NCBI GenBank assembly: GCA_032718565.1
Contig: JAVGVS010000394.1
Coordinates: forward strand, 197,501-261,500
Source of the DNA: Distichodus sexfasciatus
Taxonomy: Eukaryota > Chordata > Actinopteri > Characiformes > Distichodontidae
DNA length: 64,000 nt
Reading direction: 5' to 3'
Shown here one piece after another: positions 58,486 to 64,000 of the stretch. A model generated the notes under the pieces. That model did no database searches. It saw only the letters and a list, made by a program, of their open reading frames with translations, and was not told the DNA's origin. Made by a program: the position numbers and the translations under genes. Within the stretch, counting starts at the first letter, position 1; the number at the start of each line of letters is the position of its first letter.

Positions 58486-59056
58486 GCGCCTGTATCCACC
58501 AAACGCTATTTTTTGTGCTGAGAGCGGCTATTTTTAATTCAGATCCTATGAGCTTCGATGTTCAGAGCGCTAAGCGGAAAAAAAGACACCGGTGAAAAGA
58601 CACCGGTGAAGACGTTTTTTACTTCAACACTCTGCAGCTCTTCAAGTTGAAATCTGTTCAACTATTAGAACAGCGCGGGGCTCATCAGTGTCTGTTCTCT
58701 CTTGCTAGCCGATCAAAATCGAAGAAGGGGGGTGGGACATACACAGTCAAGAACTCACTAACAACGGGGGCGTATCTGTAGCAGCTGAAGAAGCTAACTA
58801 GCTCAAACGCTGCCGCTAATGCCAAGATGCCATTTTTCACCATTATAAAGATAATCTCTTTTATGTCGGCTAAACTGCCGATCTCAAAGGAACACGTTAC
58901 AATGTTTACATGAAATAGGAACCGACGTGGAGGTGCCCGTTGACGGGTTTTGTAACTCGCCAACAACAAGTGCAAAGAGAAGCACAGAAAAAGCACTCTG
59001 GAAGTGAGGTTTTGACCGCTCTCGGCACAAAAAAACACATTTGGTGGACACGGGCC
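58486..59056. mobile_element. TIR element, family B, full copy
   Basis: About 570 bases. The left end is GCGCCTGTATCCACCAAACG and, near it, GTGCTGAGAGCGGC. The right end reads in reverse GGCCCGTGTCCACCAAATGT, then GTGCCGAGAGCGG. Imperfect inverted repeats extend about 45 bases. The 125-codon minus-strand frame inside (58685-59062) has no transposase motif. Confidence 0.78.
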
Positions 59057-59521
59057 ACACAAGTCTCAAGAGAAGACAAGTGGCGAGGAAAGTCCTGGAG
59101 TCAGCTGCCTTGCATTCACTCATTTTCTTTCTTTCATTTTTCTCAGTTTTTCATCGAACTTTGATTCAAAGACTGAGTATTTAGGCCTAGGTACAAATCT
59201 CTATACATAACCTACATAATGATAATATATATTGTACAGTTGCATGTGCATTATCTCAGGTAAATAAAATAGGATCAGAGCATGGTGTTTTATTATTTAA
59301 AGCGGAATCGCTCCAAAATATAGATTTTATATATATAAAAAATGTTGGGGGGTTTTCCGGTCAGAGTTCCTGTTGGTTGAGAACATTTGGTCCCTTAAAT
59401 ATATGGTCCGATAAATATGCAAATTGATTTAATCAATTTATTTACCAGTTTGTCAGCGCAGGAGAAGGAAGCAAAAAGGACCATGTTATTTCGTCACTGT
59501 TGTAGCATTTGCTCCGTTAAT

Positions 59522-59988
59522 CTGACCCTCCAGGATTTTGCAGTGTCAATCCCCGCGAACTCATTACTACCCTGCAATTATGACCAATTTCCGCAACTTT
59601 TCCCGTAATTTTTGGCCAAATCATTGTTATTTCCCGTAAAACGTTAAGCCATACGTCAGGGAACTCACTTCCTTGTCACGTTTAGAAGATGCAGGAAACG
59701 TGTGTGTGATTAAAAACCTTCATAAATAACTAACTGATTAATGGTTAATAAAAATAGTAGTGGTTTTGTTCCCTTCATTTTAATTCATTGTTAAAGAATC
59801 ATTCTAAAGGGGAACATCACAAATTTTTCCAAAATTTCTGACTTGCTCGCGCAACTTTTGTTGCAACAAAACGGCTAAAAACACTGCAACTTTCATTGCT
59901 AATTTTTTTTTTTGAAAAGCTGCCGCAAAACCAGCAATTTTAGGCTGCAACAATCTCAAAAAAGGCCCGCGAAATCCTAGAGGGACTG
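59522..59988. mobile_element. Family D element, copy with 6-base flanking duplication
   Basis: 467 bases, starting CTGACCCTCCAGGATTTTGC and ending AAATCCTAGAGGGACTG. It is flanked by GTTAAT (59516-59521 and 59989-59994). The interior is homologous to 49419-49876. Confidence 0.82.
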
Positions 59989-60475
59989 GTTAATGACGAT
60001 GACGATGATGATAATTAACCACCATGCTTTGCCAGATTTTCAAATCAGTACCTCATCCCAAATCCAAATCCATTCTGTCTTGAGAACGTTCCCCCGGAGC
60101 TCAAGGTGGAATTCCGAACGCGTCCAGGTTCTCTCAGCGTTTCTTGCATCAGCATCCTTTTTTAAAAATACAGAAATATACAAAATTCCGTGCCTACTGC
60201 TTACACCCAAACAAACTACACTCAATGCAGGTGGGGTTCTTTAAATTAAGAGCTTTTTGGAGCCGTTTGGAAGCAGATTCAGGACCACCAGGTCAACTTC
60301 GGCAGCTTCTCAGTTTTTAAGATTTTAAATAATTAACCCACACCAACCTGAACGTTCTCTTCCACCGGGAGCTGCAGGGTTTTTCAGTGTTTTAGCGTTC
60401 ACGGCTTTTCCCAAATTGCACCTAACTCTCACACACACCTTACTTCTCGTATCTTTAGAAACCCAAGATGAAGCA

Positions 60476-60497
60476 CTTATATATATATATATATATG
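60476..60497 (+). repeat. (AT)n microsatellite
   Basis: About 10 AT units. Confidence 0.9.
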
Positions 60498-60906
60498 TCT
60501 ATAATACACGACATGAAGCTGAAAAACTCATAAAAAAGAAAACTCGCTTCAGATTCCATATTAGCTTAAACTGCTATGCTAGTTCTAGGCTTTACTATGT
60601 AAAAACAATGACACATATTCATGCTCAAAATCAAGTAATATTGCCATATTTCCTTAATGATGTTCTTTTCTTGTCCCTTTTTGTGACGTCTCCTCTCTGT
60701 CTCTCTTCTGGAAAATTGCTCCATTTCACAGTTATTTTGTGCATTGTATGTAGTAAATGTTTGAGAGAATAAACAGCTGTATATAGTGATGCTAAATGGG
60801 CTGCATTTTATTGTGTGGATGTTTTTAGGGTTTGAGGCGTCATAAAATGAGTCTTTTTTGGTGATTTTATCAACGACAGAAATAATACAAAAAAGAATAT
60901 AAATCA

Positions 60907-61022
60907 TGGGTGATGCAGTGGAAAAGTGGTTAGTGCTGCCGCCTTACAGTGGGATTATGGCACCATTAACTAGCAATAATCGGTATCGATATCGGCCCTG
61001 ATAAACCAATATCGGTTAACCG
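60907..61022. mobile_element. SINE head remnant and family A terminus
   Basis: 60907-60955 (gatgcagtggaaaagtggtt, agtgctgccgccttacag) is a decayed SINE H head. 60962-61022 (ATTAACTAGCAATAATCGGT, then atcgatatcggccctgataa) is the right end of a family A element. Confidence 0.6.
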
Positions 61023-62336
61023 CAACAACAGACTAACCTTTTATTATCATTGATTTAATGCAACAAAAAAAAGAGGAAAAAATGAGAAAAGAAGTGTTAG
61101 AAAATTTGGGTTTATTTTTAGATCCACACAATGATCTAAATTATCCTTGTAAAAATAACCACAATTAAAATGGAGACACATATCTATCTATTCCCAATTT
61201 GCACCACCATTTTGCTGTCTTACTTTACGAAATACCCCTTATAAATTGAAGCTGGAAAAAGAAATGACCGCATTGGGCAAACTGCACAAGAATAAATCTA
61301 AAAGAAGGACTTGGAGTATAAAGGTGAGTAAGGCCTTTAACAGAGAAATCCTAAAGACTGATGAAATAAAGCCTTTCAAAGAGCTCACATGTTGAGACAA
61401 AATACAATCTAAAAAAATTATACATCACTCGTAAAGTGAATCTTAACTTCAAGCGTATGTTGGGCAGCACAATATATAAATAACTATTAAAATCATTAGA
61501 CGACAAGTAATGCTTCAACTCTTTTTGCTTGTCGAAAAATAAAACTCAGCCCAGTTCTCGTTTTTCATGACAAGTCTTCAAGAGAAGTCCTTCTGCTTGG
61601 ATTTTTGGGTAATGATGGTTTGGACTAAAAAAAACTCCAGAGTAAAGATATGTTTTCCTTTACAAAAATCACATTAACTGAATAATTTTATCTAAATAGA
61701 GTTAAAGTCATTTGGTAAAACTTTCACCATCATTATATTCTTAAAAGCCACGTATGCAGTTTACACAAAGATTCTGACATTCACAAATGTTTTTCTTATT
61801 TACGATTTGTTTCCTCATTTGTAAGAGCAGAATCTACGGTATAAATACTGACCAACTTTTACTGCATGCAAAACATCTTACTGGGTGTTCTTCATGTCTA
61901 CAGTTGTAATATCAGGGTTGCCAACTTTTCCAAAAACCTTGGCATGAGATTTTGGGGTGTGTGGGCGATGTTGGGAGTGTTTAGGAGTTGTGTCACCGAT
62001 TTAAGGAGCGTTTTGGGGGAATGGGGGGGGGGATTGGAGGGGGGTAGTTGTGTCGCCGATGTCGGGAGCGTTGACCTACCATAGAGGAAATGAGTGCACA
62101 TGAGCGTGAGATTGACGCTGAATGCGTGACTGTTACGCCGGATGTGTGAGAGTTGGCAACCCTGGTAATACAATATTTAAATGTGTACAATTTCAGAACT
62201 AATTTAAGAATAAAAAATGATAAACAAGGTCCAATTGAATTCATACTATAATATAAGCAAAAGCTTTTTGTTTCTCATGTTTCTGGCATAATTCCAACCT
62301 TCTGCATATTTAACAACAACAAAAATGCTGGAGGAT
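61023..62336 (-). other. Probable 3' untranslated region and flank of the zinc-finger gene
   Basis: Downstream of the zinc-finger stop on the minus strand. AATAAA-type signals on that strand occur near 61038 and 61106, so a long 3' UTR of about 1.2 kb is possible. It contains the small TIR element at 61913-62164. No other gene is visible. Confidence 0.35.
61913..62164. mobile_element. 252-base TIR element (CAGGGTTGCCAACTTTT)
   Basis: Starts CAGGGTTGCCAACTTTTCC and ends GTGAGAGTTGGCAACCCTG. Flanks are gtaatat (61906-61912) and gtaatac (62165-62171), a 6-of-7 match. It is G-rich inside and non-coding. Confidence 0.85.
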
Positions 62337-63139
62337 TTAAATGACTATTTCAATGTCATACGCAATCTTCTGTATCCTTTTAGATGTTCTGTAAACAGTT
62401 TCAGGTAAATCCAGAACACTGCTCTTTTGAGGGATTTCTAAATGGACTGAGGTTTGGTTTGAATGGTCTCTTTTAGACATGAGGAACTTGGAGAAGGTCT
62501 CTTCTTTAACAACACCGTTTTTAGGATTAGGCTTCATCTTCTTCTTCTTGCTTTTTTGGTTCTGTTCAAACTCAGTCTTGAGTTCATGATGTGGAACAGC
62601 CTCCGCTTCAGGCTCCAGGTTCTCGGCTTCTGTCTGAGTGTCTGGGTCAACACCAGGCCATTTGAGAACGTCTGCGACCCGATGCTTCTGACAGAAGAGC
62701 AGGCCACACACGGAACAGCGATGCATCTCCTTCTTCTCATGGATCTTCTGGTGTCGTTTTAGGTTATTGCGTGTGGTGAAGGCGTGATGGCACCGGTCGC
62801 AGGAGAAAGGTCTTTCCCCGGTGTGAACCCGCTTGTGCTCCACCAGGTGGCTGCGGCTCTGAAAATGCCTACTGCATACACTGCAGCCGAACGGCCGCTC
62901 GGGCTCATGGCGGCACCGCTGCACGTGCTTGGACAGCTGCGCCTGCGAGTCGGACAGCTTGCCGCACAACCTGAACTCGTACTTCCTCTGAGCGTTTGGC
63001 AGCTGTGCCCCGGAGGCAAGAGGCGTTGGAAGTTCGGGAACCTTGATGTCCATTTCTGCTTCAAGCTCAGCCTCGCTGTCGCTAGTTCTGGTTGACTCTG
63101 TTGACTTGGAGTTGGATGTCAATGTCTTGGATCTACAAA
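62337..63139 (-). CDS. C2H2 zinc-finger protein, terminal exon
   Basis: Last exon of a zinc-finger gene. The acceptor reads tgtatttccag (minus strand, ending at 63140) and the stop is at 62339-62337. Counting the first full codon after the splice as residue 1, the exon encodes 266 residues. These are an acidic Ser/Glu-rich start (1-50), four finger-like units, and a tail with a Lys-rich patch KSKKKKMKPNPKN that could be a nuclear localisation signal. Fingers 2 (Cys85, Cys88, His101, His105) and 3 (Cys113, Cys116, His129, His133) are complete and joined by a classic TGERPF linker. Finger 1 has Phe55 where its first Cys should be, and ends Cys58, His71, Cys75. Finger 4 has only Cys141 and Cys144. 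The protein probably binds DNA; I do not recognise its ortholog. The frame is intact, and a start codon exists at Met29 unless an upstream exon supplies one. The gene is convergent with vdr. Confidence 0.85.
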
Positions 63140-63799
63140 CTGGAAATACAGAAGAAATACAGTGTTGGATTGATGGATAGATGGAGACAGATAGACAGAC
63201 AAAAAACTGAGTAAACAAATGGATGGATAGATGGGGACAGATAGATGGACAGACAAATGGATGGATGGACAGATAGATAGACAGATAGATAGATAGAGAG
63301 AGATAACTGAATGAACAAAGATAGATAAATAGATAGAAAATTTAATGAATAGATAGATCGATACTGATACTTTTAAAAGCATCAGAAACGAAACCATTAA
63401 CACCTTTATTATTATAAATAATAAGTATTATTATAAAATATACATACAATTACAGTAATATTTACAGTAAATATTTTTGTCAGTTCTTCTACTAAATAAA
63501 TCAAATTAATCACATAATAACTATTGGGGTGACCCCTAAACAGAGCAATCGAAGAAAGAAGATCAACAAAAATTATATATAAACAGCCACATGGTGTTGA
63601 ACGCTGAAGTGTGAATATGTAGAAATAAGAACTGAAAAAGAAATGTTTTAAATGCTGGTTTCAACATTATTTGTTTTAAATCGCTTGAGACAGAAGAGTG
63701 AGAAAGTGAGAGAGGGTGGGGGGTGGGGGGCGTGGGGGTGATTTCTTTCAAACAAACTTTTGCAATATCGACTCTCGAGTAAAAACAACTTTTTGTTAC
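63140..63799 (-). other. Intron of the zinc-finger gene with GATA/GGAT microsatellite
   Basis: On the minus strand the donor would be aaag/gtaaca at 63799 and the acceptor is at 63140. The GATA/GGAT/GACA microsatellite at about 63165-63360 lies just inside the acceptor. A G-rich run (gggtggggggtggggggcg) lies near 63715-63735. Confidence 0.5.
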
Positions 63800-64000
63800 C
63801 TTTAACTAAGCGGCTGGTTCTCCTTCTCCTGTTTATAACCTGCTTATATGTTTTCTGCAGGATATTTCAGCACGTCGTCGTTGTTATTGTGACATCCTCG
63901 AACAGTGTACATCGCTCCTGCTAGCCTACAAGCGGAAGTCGCGCACATTTAGCAGGAAGTCGCATGACGTCCCGACTGGAAGCCACTTGGAACGCGGGAT
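63784..64000 (-). promoter_or_regulatory. Candidate promoter and first exon of the zinc-finger gene
   Basis: CpG-rich sequence upstream of the zinc-finger exon. The plus strand shows two ETS-like sites (gcggaagtcgcg near 63932-63943 and aggaagtcgc near 63954-63963) followed by a CRE-like tgacgtc at about 63965. On the minus strand a short frame starts ATG at 63912 and stops after 22 codons; this would be an upstream frame or a chance ATG. A donor-like aaag/gtaaca ends a possible exon at 63800. No transcript evidence is available, so the exon is inferred from position only. Confidence 0.4.

Noticed and set aside
58685..59062. 125-codon minus-strand frame as a transposase
   Set aside because: No catalytic motif is visible; it lies inside a short TIR element that is too small to be autonomous.

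Overview
The window comes from a teleost fish genome. The evidence is a vitamin D receptor gene with a fish-type hinge insert, tRNA-derived SINEs, a SINE tail ending in the common fish motif CTCTGGATAAGAGC, many hAT-type non-autonomous DNA transposons, an L1/Tx1-type LINE remnant and kilobases of CT, GA, TG and GATG simple repeat. No bacterial, phage or CRISPR feature was seen.

Two genes can be supported. The first is vdr (nuclear vitamin D receptor), plus strand, coding from 28013 to 48588 in eight coding exons, numbered 2-9 to match the usual VDR gene structure. Exons 2 and 3 encode the complete two-zinc-finger DNA-binding domain and are clean. Exons 4-8 and the first third of exon 9 encode the hinge and most of the ligand-binding domain. 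They are recognisable in the right order and with plausible splice sites, but almost every one is broken by small insertions and deletions. The last ~140 coding bases, with the AF-2 helix, are clean again. The second gene is a C2H2 zinc-finger gene on the minus strand. Its last exon is 62337-63139 and its promoter or first exon probably lies in 63784-64000. It converges tail-to-tail with vdr.

Layout. 1-28 kb: no coding gene recognised; mobile-element remnants (including a ~2 kb foldback element at 7997-10025), a 1.4 kb GATG minisatellite at 13970-15375, and SINEs at 16.8, 17.5, 18.7 and 19.9 kb. 28-48.6 kb: vdr. Its introns hold hAT elements with target-site duplications, a second 1.5 kb GATG minisatellite, a full-length SINE, an L1/Tx1-like LINE remnant and long CT tracts immediately beside the damaged exons. 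48.6-62.3 kb: vdr 3' flank, with more hAT-type elements, a 3 kb CT/CACCTCAG minisatellite at 54168-57232 and a minisatellite at 57890-58345. 62.3-64 kb: the zinc-finger gene.

The long open frames over the CT, GA and GATG tracts (up to about 1000 codons, open in several frames and on both strands) are repeat artefacts. The best candidates for follow-up are the exon-restricted indel damage in vdr, the foldback element, and several mobile-element families that recur within the window and can be defined by their ends. All positions were read by eye; element borders without a stated target-site duplication are accurate to about 10-30 bases.
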